The notes under the pieces: model-generated
The model's database searches: none
What the model saw: the letters and a program-made list of their open reading frames with translations, nothing else
What the model was told of the DNA's origin: nothing
DNA from: Pseudomonadota bacterium
Lineage (GTDB): Bacteria; Pseudomonadota; Alphaproteobacteria; Acetobacterales; Acetobacteraceae
Reading direction: 5' to 3'
Assembly (NCBI GenBank): GCA_021781835.1
Contig: JAJXWD010000001.1
Coordinates: 121,712 to 185,711 of the forward strand
DNA length: 64,000 nucleotides
Translations under genes and position numbers: made by a program
Shown: positions 22,934 to 33,907 of the stretch, piece after piece
How the letters are laid out: each line of letters starts with the position of its first letter
How positions within the stretch are numbered: the stretch's first letter is position 1

Positions 22934-24547
22934 TCAGGCGGCCACGGCGCGGGCCAGCGCCTGGACGATTTTTTGTTCATCAAAGCCGCGCCAGCGGGCG
23001 GCGACATGCTGGTCGGGGCGCAGCAGATAGGTGGTGCCGGGCTTGGCATCGTAGCGCGCGGCCAGCACGCCTTTTTCATCCTCAATGTCGCGTCCCACTT
23101 GCAGCACCCGCGCGGTGACAGAGCCAAACGCCACGCTCTCCACCGGCGTGGGGCCAAAGCTGAGCAGCGTGAAGCCCCCGCCGATCTGGTTGAGGAACCA
23201 GCCCTCCCTGCCCTGGCGCTTCACCGGCGCGTCGGCGCAGTTGGTGCCGGGGTGCATGGCGCCACTAAACACCTCCTCGTCTGGCGTGTTGAGCGATGAA
23301 TGCCGATAGGGCGTGGGCATCGAGAGCCGGCCGGAATTCACCAGCTTGCGGGCAAATTCCGCCTCGGGCTGTTCGGCCAGTTGCAGCGTGGCATCGCGGT
23401 AGAGGCGGCTGGATGCGCTCTTGGGCGTGATGAAATCGGTCGCGCGGGTGGAGTTGAGCAGATTGTCATCGGCCGCGAACGCCCGCTCCTCGTTATAGCT
23501 GTCGATAAGCGATAGCGGCGCCGCGCCCTCGATGACCAGCTTGAGCTTCCAGAGCAGATTATCGGTATCCTGCACGCCGGTATTGGCGCCGCGCGCGCCA
23601 AAGGGCGAGACCTGATGCGCCGCATCGCCCGCGAACAGCACCCGGCCATAGCGGAAATCATCGATCCGGCGGCAAGCGAACTGATAGACCGAGGCCCATT
23701 CCAGCTCGAACTCACGATCATCGCCCAGCATCGCCTTGACGCGCGGGATGATCTTCTCGGGCTTCTTTTCCTCATTGGCGTCCGCGTCCCAGCCGAGCTG
23801 GAAATCGATCCGCCAGACATCGTCAGGCTGGCGGTGCAGCAGCACCGACTGATTGGGGTGAAACGGCGGATCGAACCAGAACCACCGCTCGGTCGGGTAG
23901 GCGGCCTTCATGATCACATCCGCGATCAGGAAGCGGTCTTGGAAGAACTGGCCGGTGAATTGCGCGCCCACCATGGCGCGCACGCCCGAATTGGCGCCGT
24001 CGCAGGCCAGCACCCAGTCGGCCTCCATGGTGAACACGCCATCGGGTGTTTCGACGGTGAGCACGGCATGGTCGCTCTGCTGCTCGATGGCGATGAGCTT
24101 GTGTTTCCAGCGCAAATCCACCCGCGGCAACCGGCCGATCTCATCGACCATATATTCCTCCAGATAATATTGCTGGAGGTTGATCATCGCCGGCATCTTG
24201 TTGTCGTCTTCGGGCAGCAGGTCGAACTGGTAGGACAGGCGATCCTGGAAGAACACCTTGCCGAGCTTCCAGCCCACGCCCTTGGCGACCATGCGCTCGC
24301 CCACCCCCAGGCGGTCCCATACTTCCAGCGGGCGCTTGGCGTAGCACACCGCGCGCGAACCGACCGAGACGGTGTCGTTGTCATCGAGCACCACGCAGGG
24401 CAGGCCCTGGGCCGCGGCATCGAGCGCGGCGGTGAGGCCGATGGGCCCGGCGCCGATGATGACCAGCTTGTGGCGCACCACCTCGCCGGTTTTTTGCGCC
24501 GCCGACTGCACATAGGGGAATTTCGGGTAGCTATAGGTTTTAAACAT
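22934..24547 (-). CDS. FAD-dependent aromatic monooxygenase (PheA/TfdB or MhpA-like)
   Basis: A 537-residue flavoprotein hydroxylase. The FAD dinucleotide motif IIGAGPIGLTAALDAA is near residues 30-45, VLACDGANSGVR is the DG motif, and GDAAHQVSPFGARGANTG is the second FAD motif. The C-terminal thioredoxin-like domain is present. These enzymes add one hydroxyl to a phenolic ring using NAD(P)H and oxygen. It is the second gene of the operon, after the VOC protein, so it probably makes the dihydroxylated compound that is cleaved next. The natural phenol is not identified. Confidence 0.92.
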   Translation of the reverse strand: MFKTYSYPKFPYVQSAAQKTGEVVRHKLVIIGAGPIGLTAALDAAAQGLPCVVLDDNDTVSVGSRAVCYAKRPLEVWDRLGVGERMVAKGVGWKLGKVFFQDRLSYQFDLLPEDDNKMPAMINLQQYYLEEYMVDEIGRLPRVDLRWKHKLIAIEQQSDHAVLTVETPDGVFTMEADWVLACDGANSGVRAMVGAQFTGQFFQDRFLIADVIMKAAYPTERWFWFDPPFHPNQSVLLHRQPDDVWRIDFQLGWDADANEEKKPEKIIPRVKAMLGDDREFELEWASVYQFACRRIDDFRYGRVLFAGDAAHQVSPFGARGANTGVQDTDNLLWKLKLVIEGAAPLSLIDSYNEERAFAADDNLLNSTRATDFITPKSASSRLYRDATLQLAEQPEAEFARKLVNSGRLSMPTPYRHSSLNTPDEEVFSGAMHPGTNCADAPVKRQGREGWFLNQIGGGFTLLSFGPTPVESVAFGSVTARVLQVGRDIEDEKGVLAARYDAKPGTTYLLRPDQHVAARWRGFDEQKIVQALARAVAA

Positions 24548-24561
24548 GGATGATCCGCCCT

Positions 24562-25098
24562 TTAGCTTTTCATTTCATCCGCATGCGCCCAGGCCATGTG
24601 GCGCGGCGGCGTCTTGGTCTTGTTCCAATCCTCGATCATCGGCCGCGCGCAATCGCGCATGCGCTGCCAGTCGGCGGCGCTGGCGGTGTTGGTGGCCAGC
24701 TCCAGCCGGTGGCCGTTGGGGTCGAAGAAATAAATGGAGTGGAACAGCGCATGGTTGGTCGGGCCCACAACCGCAATGCCCGCCGCCTCCAGCCGTGCCT
24801 TGGTGGCCACCAGCGTCTCCATGCTGTCCACTTCCAGGGCAAGGTGCTGCACCCAATCCGGGGTGTTGCGGTCCCGGTCCATCTCGGGCTGGGTCGGCAA
24901 CTCGAAAAAGGCCAGGATATTGCCCCGCCCGGCATCGAGAAAAATATGCATGTACGGGTCAAGCGCCTTGGTGGAGGGCACGCGGTCTTCGGCGAACGCG
25001 CCGACCAGCTCCATTCCCAGATGCGTCTTGTAAAACTCGACCGTTTCGCCGGCATCCTTACAGCGATAGGCAACATGGTGGATTTTCTGGATCAACAT
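24562..25098 (-). CDS. VOC-family protein, probable ring-cleavage dioxygenase
   Basis: A 178-residue vicinal oxygen chelate protein. Metal ligands of the paired beta-alpha-beta-beta-beta modules are visible: IHHVAY with His7 or His8, WVQHLALEV, and a glutamate in NGHRLELATN. The family includes extradiol dioxygenases, glyoxalase and isomerases. No cupin-type homogentisate or gentisate dioxygenase is encoded in the operon, so this is the only candidate for ring cleavage (inference). It is the first gene of the operon. ATG 25098 is used because the longer frame covers the operator region. Confidence 0.82.
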   Translation of the reverse strand: MLIQKIHHVAYRCKDAGETVEFYKTHLGMELVGAFAEDRVPSTKALDPYMHIFLDAGRGNILAFFELPTQPEMDRDRNTPDWVQHLALEVDSMETLVATKARLEAAGIAVVGPTNHALFHSIYFFDPNGHRLELATNTASAADWQRMRDCARPMIEDWNKTKTPPRHMAWAHADEMKS

Positions 25099-25127
25099 GG
25101 CGGTGACTCCCTTGGTTGTTGGTCTCT

Positions 25128-25145
25128 TGGTATCAGATGTTACCA
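25128..25145. promoter_or_regulatory. Candidate MarR operator
   Basis: TGGTA at 25128-25132 and TACCA at 25141-25145 form an inverted repeat with an 8-base centre, between the VOC gene start and the divergent marR gene. The surrounding 90 bases are AT-rich, as expected of the two promoters. Confidence 0.45.
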
Positions 25146-25232
25146 TATATTATCAAGAGTTACTATTATAAAAAACCACTTTTCCTTTTTAAGCACGCAT
25201 GGGATAGAATTAACCGTATCGACAGATACAAA

Positions 25233-25712
25233 ATGGCCCCAGACATGCCGCAAGCCCCTGCCCCCGAAGGTCTCGCCCTCAACAGCTTCCTGCCCTACCG
25301 GCTCACCATCCTGGCCGATCAGGTGTCGCGCACGGCCGCGCAAATTTATGCCGACCGCTTCGACCTCACCCGCCCGGAATGGCGCATCATCGCCTCGCTC
25401 TCCGAACTCGGGCCGGTCTCAGCCACCGAAATCTGCGCGCATTCGGCCCAGGATAAAATGACCGTGAGCCGGGCGGTTGCCAGCCTGGAAACGCGCCTCC
25501 TGGTCCACCGCCACGATGATCCGCACGACCGGCGGAACAAAATCCTCGACCTCACCCCCGCCGGGCGCGCGCTTTACGGCAAAATCGTCCCGCTCATCCT
25601 GGCCCGCGAGGCTTATCTGCTCGAGAGCTTCTCCCCCGAGGAGCGCGCCACGCTCAACCGCCTGCTCGAGGCGCTGCTGCTCCGCGCGCGCGGCCTCGAG
25701 CAACGCGGCTAA
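25233..25712 (+). CDS. MarR-family regulator
   Basis: A 159-residue winged-helix protein: RPEWRIIASLSELGPVSATE, then QDKMTVSRAVASLE as recognition helix, and the wing RHDDPHDRRNKILDLTP. ATG 25233 is chosen to start the conserved part; ATG 25245 is also possible. It is divergent from the aromatic operon and likely represses it until a phenolic ligand binds. Its stop codon touches the 179-bp MITE-like element. Confidence 0.9.
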   Translation: MAPDMPQAPAPEGLALNSFLPYRLTILADQVSRTAAQIYADRFDLTRPEWRIIASLSELGPVSATEICAHSAQDKMTVSRAVASLETRLLVHRHDDPHDRRNKILDLTPAGRALYGKIVPLILAREAYLLESFSPEERATLNRLLEALLLRARGLEQRG

Positions 25713-25890
25713 GAGACTGTTTCAAATAACCCCCATACAATAAATTGAAATTATTAAAATTTTTGCAGGGTTTGGGGGCTTTTCATAAAAGCTCTCCAAG
25801 AGCTCCGCCCTTTTTTGTAAAAAAGGGCGGCCCCAAAAAACTTTTGATAATTTTTTAGGGGTTTTCTAAGGGGCTTTTAAAACAGTCTCT
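25712..25890. repeat. MITE-like element filling the convergent gap
   Basis: 11-base terminal inverted repeats AGAGACTGTTT (25712-25722) and its complement (25880-25890) enclose 157 bases without a reading frame. The inside is much richer in A/T than its neighbours and holds a strong 12-bp hairpin. The left end overlaps the last base of the marR stop codon and the right end lies 5 bases from the stop of the aldehyde dehydrogenase gene. No target-site duplication could be made out. Confidence 0.6.
25805..25830. terminator. Bidirectional terminator hairpin inside the MITE-like element
   Basis: CCGCCCTTTTTT (25805-25816) pairs perfectly with AAAAAAGGGCGG (25819-25830) around GT. It would work for both marR and the convergent aldehyde dehydrogenase gene. 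Confidence 0.7.
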
Positions 25891-25895
25891 AAGAC

Positions 25896-27302
25896 TTACA
25901 CCAACAGCGTCTGGATGGTGGTGAATTCCTTCAACCCCTCCACCCCAAACTCCACCCCGACGCCCGACTGCTTGACGCCCCCAAACGGGGCGTTGGGCTG
26001 GATGGCGCCGTGCTTGTTGATCCACACCGAGCCGCATTCCAGCCGCTTGGCCACGGTCTTGGCCGCCTCGATGTCCGACGACCACACCGAGCCGCCCAAC
26101 CCAAACGGCGAGGCATTGGCGCGGCCGATCACCTCCTCCACAGAGGCATATTTGATGATCGGCAGCACAGGGCCAAACTGCTCCTCATCCACCAGCCGCA
26201 CCCCGTTATCGACGTTCGAGATCAGCGTGACCGGATAAAAATACCCCGGCCCATTGCCCGGATCGCCCCCCAGCAGCACCTTGCCGCCCTGGGCCTTGGC
26301 ATCCTCCACCAGCTCGCGCACCAGGGCGAGCTGCTTCTCATTTTGCACCGGCCCCAGCACGCTGCTCTCCAGCCGCCCATCGCCAACGGGAATTTTCGCC
26401 GCATACGCCACCAGCGCCTCGCACACCGCGTCATGCACGCTCTCATGCACATACAGGCGCTTAAGGGCCGCGCAAGTCTGGCCGTTATTGATGAACGCGC
26501 CCCAAAACAGCCCCTCGGCTATGGCCGCGGGGTCGGTGCCCGGCAGCACAATCCCGGCATCGTTCCCGCCCAGTTCCAGCGTCAGGCGCTTGAGCGTGCC
26601 GGCCGCCGCCGCCATCACCTTTTTGCCCACCGGCGTGGAGCCGGTGAACACCACCTTGCCCACGCCGGCATGCCCGGCCAGCGCGCCCCCTAACCCGCCT
26701 TCGCCGGTGACGACATTCATCACCCCCGGCGGCAGCACTTCGTTCATCAGCTCCACCATGCGGATGGTCGAGAGCGGTGTGAGGCTGGAAGGCTTGCTCA
26801 CCACCGTATTGCCCGCGCGGATGGCCGGGATGAGGTGCCAGCAGGCGATCATCACCGGCCAGTTCCAGGGGGTGATCGAACCCACCACGCCAATCGGCTT
26901 GCGGTGCAGCTCCACCCGCCCCTCTGGCGTGTCTTGCAACAGCTCCACCGGCAGGCTCAGCGCGGCGGTGGCGCGCGTCCAGGCCACGGCGCCGCCCAGC
27001 TCAAAGCGCGAGCCCAGCCCACCCAGCGGCTTACCCTGCTCAAGCGTCAGCAATTGCGCCAGCTCTTCCGCATGCGCCTCGATGATATCGGCCACCTTGG
27101 CGCACAGCGCCTGGCGCTCCTCATCGGGCGTGGCGGCCCAGGCGGAAAACGCGGCGCTGGCCGCGGCCACCGCCGCGTTCAACTCCGCCTCGGTGGCAAC
27201 CGGCATCAGCCCCACCACACTGCCATCCGCCGGATTGCGCACCTCAAGATGCTGCGCCGTCTCCACACGCTGGCCGTTAATCATTAAAGCATAAGGTTTC
27301 AT
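25896..27302 (-). CDS. NAD(P)-dependent aldehyde dehydrogenase
   Basis: A 468-residue aldehyde dehydrogenase. ATG 27302 follows GGGGAGA. Motifs: ITPWNWP for coenzyme binding, VVFTGSTPVGKKVMAAA, catalytic glutamate in LELGGND, and the catalytic cysteine in NNGQTCAALKRLYVHE. It oxidises an aldehyde to the acid. The gene directly follows a FeaR-like AraC regulator on the same strand. FeaR activates phenylacetaldehyde dehydrogenase (FeaB) in E. coli, so an aromatic aldehyde is a plausible substrate, but sequence alone does not settle it. Confidence 0.9.
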   Translation of the reverse strand: MKPYALMINGQRVETAQHLEVRNPADGSVVGLMPVATEAELNAAVAAASAAFSAWAATPDEERQALCAKVADIIEAHAEELAQLLTLEQGKPLGGLGSRFELGGAVAWTRATAALSLPVELLQDTPEGRVELHRKPIGVVGSITPWNWPVMIACWHLIPAIRAGNTVVSKPSSLTPLSTIRMVELMNEVLPPGVMNVVTGEGGLGGALAGHAGVGKVVFTGSTPVGKKVMAAAAGTLKRLTLELGGNDAGIVLPGTDPAAIAEGLFWGAFINNGQTCAALKRLYVHESVHDAVCEALVAYAAKIPVGDGRLESSVLGPVQNEKQLALVRELVEDAKAQGGKVLLGGDPGNGPGYFYPVTLISNVDNGVRLVDEEQFGPVLPIIKYASVEEVIGRANASPFGLGGSVWSSDIEAAKTVAKRLECGSVWINKHGAIQPNAPFGGVKQSGVGVEFGVEGLKEFTTIQTLLV

Positions 27303-27420
27303 GGTGTTCTCCCCAGAACAGGTTGACACCACGCTACGCCCGCACAACACGCCCGGTCTTGGACGGGAGCGCGGCATGGCTTGGACAAACACGCAATCAC
27401 CGCCCCAGCAAAGCGGCCTG

Positions 27421-28389
27421 CTAAACTCCCCCCACCGTCCGCCCGGGCGGGCCGTTCCGGGGGCCTGGCCCGACATCGCCCGGCGGGCAGCCAAAGAGCG
27501 CGCGGAAGCTGCGGTTGAAATAGGACACGTCATTGAACCCCGCGGCATAGGCCAGGGCGGCGATGGTCTCTCTCCGCCCGCCACCCCCCTGGCGCAGGCG
27601 CTCATGCACCAGGCGCAGGCGTTGCTCGCGGATCAGTTCCGTGCAGGTCTGGCCTTGGGCGCGAAAATCCTCCTGCAAGGTACGCACCGACACGCCCAGG
27701 CGCGCCGCCAGCCAAGAGGCACTGAGTTCGGATTCAGTCAGATGCCGCGCGATCAATAAGCGCGCTTTTTCAAGCCGCAGAGCTACCGGGTCCACCGGCG
27801 CCGCCAAAAAGGCCTGGGCTGTGGCATCGCGCAGCAACCCCGCCAAAGGCAGGGCCGCAGCCTCATCTTGGCTGCCGAGCAGCTTGACCACCAGCGCCCG
27901 CAACACCACGGCCATCGGGTCCGCGGCCTCCAGCCGGCGGGGCGGCCCCAATCCGCCCTGGCGCGTCCGCAGCAGCGCGCCACGGGGCAGATGCAGGGAA
28001 ATATGGTTGGACACGGCGCCGCCAAACTGGAACGAAAGCGGGCGCGTGGAATCGATGAGCGTGCAGTCTCCGGGCGAGAGCACCACCTGCGCCTCGCCCT
28101 GCTCCACGCCGCACCCGCCTTCAATCTGCATGAGGAGAAATAAATGCTCCCCGTCATCACGGCGGACATCGGCGGAGGTTCGGACAATGCGCTCCAGATC
28201 ATTGACCACATGCGCCAATGTCAGCCCCGGCCGGTCAACACGCTTGGCCATGCCCCGCACCCCGGCGCGCGGCTCGGCCGAAACCGGCTGAAACCGCCCG
28301 CAGACCGCGCGCAAATCTCCCGCCCAACCGTCAAACGGCGCCACAGCCCAGGGGCGGCTCGCCAATAGCGGCACGTGCCTCAGGTCCAA
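27421..28389 (-). CDS. FeaR-like AraC-family activator
   Basis: A 322-residue protein. The start is TTG 28389, with GGAGG eight bases before. The N-terminal domain (WAGDLRAVCGRF, then SPGDCTLIDSTRPLSFQF) is the AraC-binding-like domain seen in FeaR. The C-terminal HTH repeats are AARLGVSVRTLQEDFRAQG and YAAGFNDVSYFNRSFRALFG. It probably activates the aldehyde dehydrogenase gene 118 bases downstream. Confidence 0.88.
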   Translation of the reverse strand: MDLRHVPLLASRPWAVAPFDGWAGDLRAVCGRFQPVSAEPRAGVRGMAKRVDRPGLTLAHVVNDLERIVRTSADVRRDDGEHLFLLMQIEGGCGVEQGEAQVVLSPGDCTLIDSTRPLSFQFGGAVSNHISLHLPRGALLRTRQGGLGPPRRLEAADPMAVVLRALVVKLLGSQDEAAALPLAGLLRDATAQAFLAAPVDPVALRLEKARLLIARHLTESELSASWLAARLGVSVRTLQEDFRAQGQTCTELIREQRLRLVHERLRQGGGGRRETIAALAYAAGFNDVSYFNRSFRALFGCPPGDVGPGPRNGPPGRTVGGV

Positions 28390-28543
28390 CGGCTTGCCCT
28401 CCGCCCGACAGCCCCCAAAAGCTGCACCTGCTCCCTACCTTCCCGAACCCATGATTGGTTCTTAGGTCCTTGAGCCTATACCATCCCCCCGCGCGCGGCC
28501 AGAGGAAACGCCAGCTCCCGCCGCGCGTGCCGCTCACGCCCGC

Positions 28544-29440
<897 letters not shown>

Positions 29441-29455
29441 TTATAAGCTCCAAGT

Positions 29456-29468
29456 ATCATATCATGAT
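29456..29468. promoter_or_regulatory. Candidate LysR site
   Basis: ATCAT-ATC-ATGAT is a 5-3-5 palindrome in an AT-rich patch of the 190-base divergent region, 15 bases upstream of the LysR start. It is short, so this is tentative. Confidence 0.3.
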
Positions 29469-29506
29469 TTATTTAATGTCTAATCTTTATAAACGGCAGG
29501 CGCTAG

Positions 29507-30622
<1,116 letters not shown>

Positions 30623-30631
30623 GCGCCGCCA

Positions 30632-30664
30632 TGGGGCTTGGTGGGGCAAGCGCTCCACCAGCCC
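30632..30664. terminator. Convergent terminator hairpin
   Basis: GGGGCTTGGTGG pairs with CCACCAGCCCC (one bulged base) around a 10-base loop, between the stop codons of the aldo/keto reductase and the alcohol dehydrogenase genes. Confidence 0.5.
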
Positions 30665-30691
30665 CCTGCACAGCCTCAAGACCCGCGCGTA

Positions 30692-31711
30692 TCACACGCG
30701 CAGCAGCGTCTTGATGGCGCGGCGCTCATCCATCGCCTTGTAGCCCTCGGCCACATCGGCCAGGGGCAGCGTGAGATCAAACACCTTGCCGGGGTTGATC
30801 TGGCGGCTCAGCACCAGCTCAAGCAGGTGGGGCAAAAAGCGCCGCACCGGCGCCGGGCCGCCAAGCATGCCGACTTGCGCGAAAAACAGCGATTGCCCCT
30901 CCAGCTGCACGCCATGCGGCACGCCGACATAGCCGATCATCGCGCCCGGCCGCGTGCACTCGATGGCCTGGGCCATTGATTCGGCCGTGCCCACGCATTC
31001 CAGCACGGCGTCGGCCCCGATCTTGCCTGTCATGGCCTTGAGCTGGGCCACGCCCTCGGCGCCGCGGGCGGCGATGATGTCGGTGGCGCCAAATTCCAGC
31101 GCCAGATCCTGGCGGGTCTTGTGCCGGCTCATGGCGATGATGCGCGCCGCCCCCATCTGTTTGGCGGCCATCACGCCCATCAGCCCCACCGCGCCATCGC
31201 CCACCACCAGAGCCGTGCAGCCGGGCCGCACGCGCGCGGCATCGGCCGCATACCAGCCCGTGCCCAGCACATCGGAGGCCGCCAGCAGGCTGGGGATGAG
31301 GTCATCGTCCGGTATTTCGGGCGTTGCGACCAGCGTGCCATCGGCCAGCGGCACGCGCGCCTTGGGGGCCTGCGCGCCGGACATGAATTCGCGCTGCGCG
31401 CAGGAGGAGGGAAAGCCGAAGCGGCAATGCGGGCAGGTATTGTCGGAAATACAAAACGACCCCACCACGAACTGGCCAGGGCGGATGCTGGTTACCGCCT
31501 CGCCCACCGCCTCGACGATGCCGCAATATTCATGCCCCATGGCGCGCGGTGCCGTCACCTCGTTCAAGCCCCGGTAGGGCCAGAGATCGGAGCCACAGAT
31601 GCAGCTGGCGGAAAGGCGGATGACGGCATCGGTCGGCAGCAAAATCTGCGGCTCGGGCACTTCCTCGCACCGCACATCGCGCGGGCCATACAGCATTGTC
31701 CCGCGCATCAT
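30692..31711 (-). CDS. Zinc-dependent alcohol dehydrogenase (MDR superfamily)
   Basis: A 339-residue medium-chain dehydrogenase. The catalytic zinc ligands are in SCICGSD and GHEYCG. The structural zinc lobe is reduced ([12 protein letters not shown]). The NAD-binding motif is [18 protein letters not shown] 31711 overlaps the stop of the cupin gene (ATGA), so the pair is cotranslated. Substrate unknown; with the nearby AKR it may handle reactive aldehydes. Confidence 0.9.
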   Translation of the reverse strand: MMRGTMLYGPRDVRCEEVPEPQILLPTDAVIRLSASCICGSDLWPYRGLNEVTAPRAMGHEYCGIVEAVGEAVTSIRPGQFVVGSFCISDNTCPHCRFGFPSSCAQREFMSGAQAPKARVPLADGTLVATPEIPDDDLIPSLLAASDVLGTGWYAADAARVRPGCTALVVGDGAVGLMGVMAAKQMGAARIIAMSRHKTRQDLALEFGATDIIAARGAEGVAQLKAMTGKIGADAVLECVGTAESMAQAIECTRPGAMIGYVGVPHGVQLEGQSLFFAQVGMLGGPAPVRRFLPHLLELVLSRQINPGKVFDLTLPLADVAEGYKAMDERRAIKTLLRV

Positions 31712-32100
31712 GCGTATGCCTCGTCGGAGACAGGCTCCATCCAACTCACCACCTCGCCATCCTGCTTCTCGGCAATGGCGATATGGGTCATCGCGCAGGC
31801 GGGTGACGCGCCATGCCAGTGTTTTTCGCCGGGCTTGATCCACACAATATCGCCCGGGCGGATCTCTTGCACCGGCTCACCCTCTTTTTGCACCCGTCCC
31901 AGCCCGGACGTGACGATCAGCGTCTGCCCCAGCGGGTGCGTGTGCCAGGCGGTGCGCGCGCCGGGCTCAAAGGTCACGGTCGCCCCGCTGACCCGCGCGC
32001 CATCCGTGCCGGCAAAAGGGGCGTCGATCCGCACAATGCCAGTGAAATACTCCACCGGCCCGCGCCGGGAGGCGGTTGTGCCGTTTTTGATAATGTCCAT
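31708..32100 (-). CDS. Small cupin protein
   Basis: A 130-residue single cupin domain with metal-ligand histidines in [17 protein letters not shown] and [11 protein letters not shown]. This group is often found with alcohol dehydrogenases or carboxymuconolactone-decarboxylase-like genes, and many members bind Mn or Fe. It is cotranscribed with the alcohol dehydrogenase. Reaction unknown. Confidence 0.88.
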   Translation of the reverse strand: MDIIKNGTTASRRGPVEYFTGIVRIDAPFAGTDGARVSGATVTFEPGARTAWHTHPLGQTLIVTSGLGRVQKEGEPVQEIRPGDIVWIKPGEKHWHGASPACAMTHIAIAEKQDGEVVSWMEPVSDEAYA

Positions 32101-32310
32101 GGTTCAGTCTCCGGATCATCCTGGAGCGGGGACTATGGCACACCGGCACCATGGCGATTAGGCGGGATAATCAGCTTGCACCCATATCAAGGGCTTATAA
32201 ATCCAAGCGCCATATTTCAGATGGTCCGAACCGCGCCACTGCTTTATCATCGTCATTGGGGTGATCCCTGACCGGGGTATCGAACGACAATCCGCTCGGA
32301 AAGACAGACC

Positions 32311-33192
32311 ATGACGCCCATCCTCCGCATTGCCTCGCGCGCCGCCGATCTTGGCGATGGCATGATCGTGCGCCGCACGCTGCCAAGCCGCCAACAACGC
32401 ATGGTTGGGGCATGGTGCTTCCTCGACCATGCCGGCCCCGTTCATTTCCAGACCGGCAAGGGCATGCATGTCGGCGCTCACCCGCATATCGGCCTGCAAA
32501 CCTTCACTTGGCTCATCGAAGGCGAGGTTTTGCACTGCGACAGCCTTGGCAACCGGCAAATCATCCGCCCCGGTCAGGTCAATCTGATGACCGCCGGGCA
32601 TGGCATCGTCCATACCGAGGACTCGCTGTCCGACGGCCAACGCCTGCATGCCGCCCAACTCTGGATCGCGCTGCCCCCGGACCGGCAGGATTGCCCCCCC
32701 GCCTTCGACCACTACCCGGAATTGCCGCGCTGGCGGGATGGCGGCACCGAATTTACCTTGCTGGCCGGCACGTATGGCGGGTACACCGCGCCGGCAATCC
32801 TCTACGCCCCGCTGCTTGGCCTCGACATTGCCAGCCATGACGGAGCCTCCATCGCGCTGAGGCTGCGCCCTGATTTTGAATATGGCCTGCTGCCGCTGAG
32901 CGGGACGGCAACCCTCCAGGGCGAGACCTTCGGCACGGACGAATTTGCCTATCTGGGCCTCGGCCGAGATCATCTGCGGCTCGACCTGTCCGCCGATGCC
33001 AAGCTGCTTTTGCTCGGCGGCGTGCCTTTCGCGCAGCCCGTGTTGATGTGGTGGAATTTCGTCGGGTTCGACAAGGCCGCGATTGCGGCTGCACAGCGAC
33101 AATGGGAGAACGGCGATCCGCGTTTTGGGCCGGTCGAGCATGGGCGCGCGCACCGTCTGGCGGCGCCGCCGCTACCCTGGCACGATTATTGA
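32311..33192 (+). CDS. Pirin-family protein
   Basis: A 293-residue bicupin of the pirin family. The N-terminal domain carries the metal-binding motif HPHIGLQTFTWLIEGE with GHGIVHTED after it. The C-terminal cupin is less conserved, as usual. Pirins act as redox-sensing regulators or quercetinase-like dioxygenases. It stands alone, divergent from the cupin/alcohol dehydrogenase pair about 210 bases away. Confidence 0.9.
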   Translation: MTPILRIASRAADLGDGMIVRRTLPSRQQRMVGAWCFLDHAGPVHFQTGKGMHVGAHPHIGLQTFTWLIEGEVLHCDSLGNRQIIRPGQVNLMTAGHGIVHTEDSLSDGQRLHAAQLWIALPPDRQDCPPAFDHYPELPRWRDGGTEFTLLAGTYGGYTAPAILYAPLLGLDIASHDGASIALRLRPDFEYGLLPLSGTATLQGETFGTDEFAYLGLGRDHLRLDLSADAKLLLLGGVPFAQPVLMWWNFVGFDKAAIAAAQRQWENGDPRFGPVEHGRAHRLAAPPLPWHDY

Positions 33193-33265
33193 GGTCACGC
33201 GGCGCGCCGCCACATGAGAGCCGGCAAGCATGCGGCCTGCATGGCAACGGAAGGCTTGCTGGCCT

Positions 33266-33907
33266 TCAGGCGGCTTGGTCGTTGTCCCATTTGGCTATTG
33301 GCGCGCGCCAGCCGCGATAAATCGCCATCAGCCTCAGAAAAACGCAGAGAGCCGCGCCAAGCAGCATGGAGACCAGCGGCGCCAAACCGGTGACATGCCC
33401 AACAGACACGACCGCGCCCGCCGCCAGCGCGGCAACCGCATAAAGATCGGCGCGCAGGACAAAGGGCACCTCCCCCGCCAGAACATCGCGCGCCATTCCG
33501 CCGCCAATGCCGGTGAGCATGCCCATGATGGCCGCCATTAACGGGTTTATGCCGTAATCCAGCGCCTTTTGCGCGCCGATGACGGCAAACAAGGCGAGAC
33601 CGACCATGTCGAACAGCAATATCTGGTGCTGTAACGTGGCAACCCGGGGATACCAGTAGAAGGTCAGCAGGCCGCCGCCGATCGAGATCAGGAAATAATG
33701 CGTGTCGGTGATCGCGGCGGGGGGCAGCGCGCCGATCAGGACATCGCGCATCATGCCGCCCGCAACCGCCACCACAAAGGAGAGAAACAAGACGCCGAAC
33801 AGGTCAAACCGCTTGCGTACGCCCAGCAGCCCGCCGCTCAGGGCAAAAGCCAACGTGCCCACCCAGTCCAGTATCTCGATCAGATCATTCAGCAGCGCGC
33901 TATGCAT
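33266..33907 (-). CDS. TRIC-type membrane channel (UPF0126/YicG family)
   Basis: A 213-residue inner-membrane protein of about seven helices with an internal repeat: the GGMMRDVLIG and GGGMARDVLAG motifs are the two glycine-rich/Arg-Asp signatures. Prokaryotic TRIC proteins are cation (potassium) channels. ATG 33907 overlaps the end of the M20 hydrolase gene by 8 bases; a longer frame is less likely. Confidence 0.9.
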   Translation of the reverse strand: MHSALLNDLIEILDWVGTLAFALSGGLLGVRKRFDLFGVLFLSFVVAVAGGMMRDVLIGALPPAAITDTHYFLISIGGGLLTFYWYPRVATLQHQILLFDMVGLALFAVIGAQKALDYGINPLMAAIMGMLTGIGGGMARDVLAGEVPFVLRADLYAVAALAAGAVVSVGHVTGLAPLVSMLLGAALCVFLRLMAIYRGWRAPIAKWDNDQAA

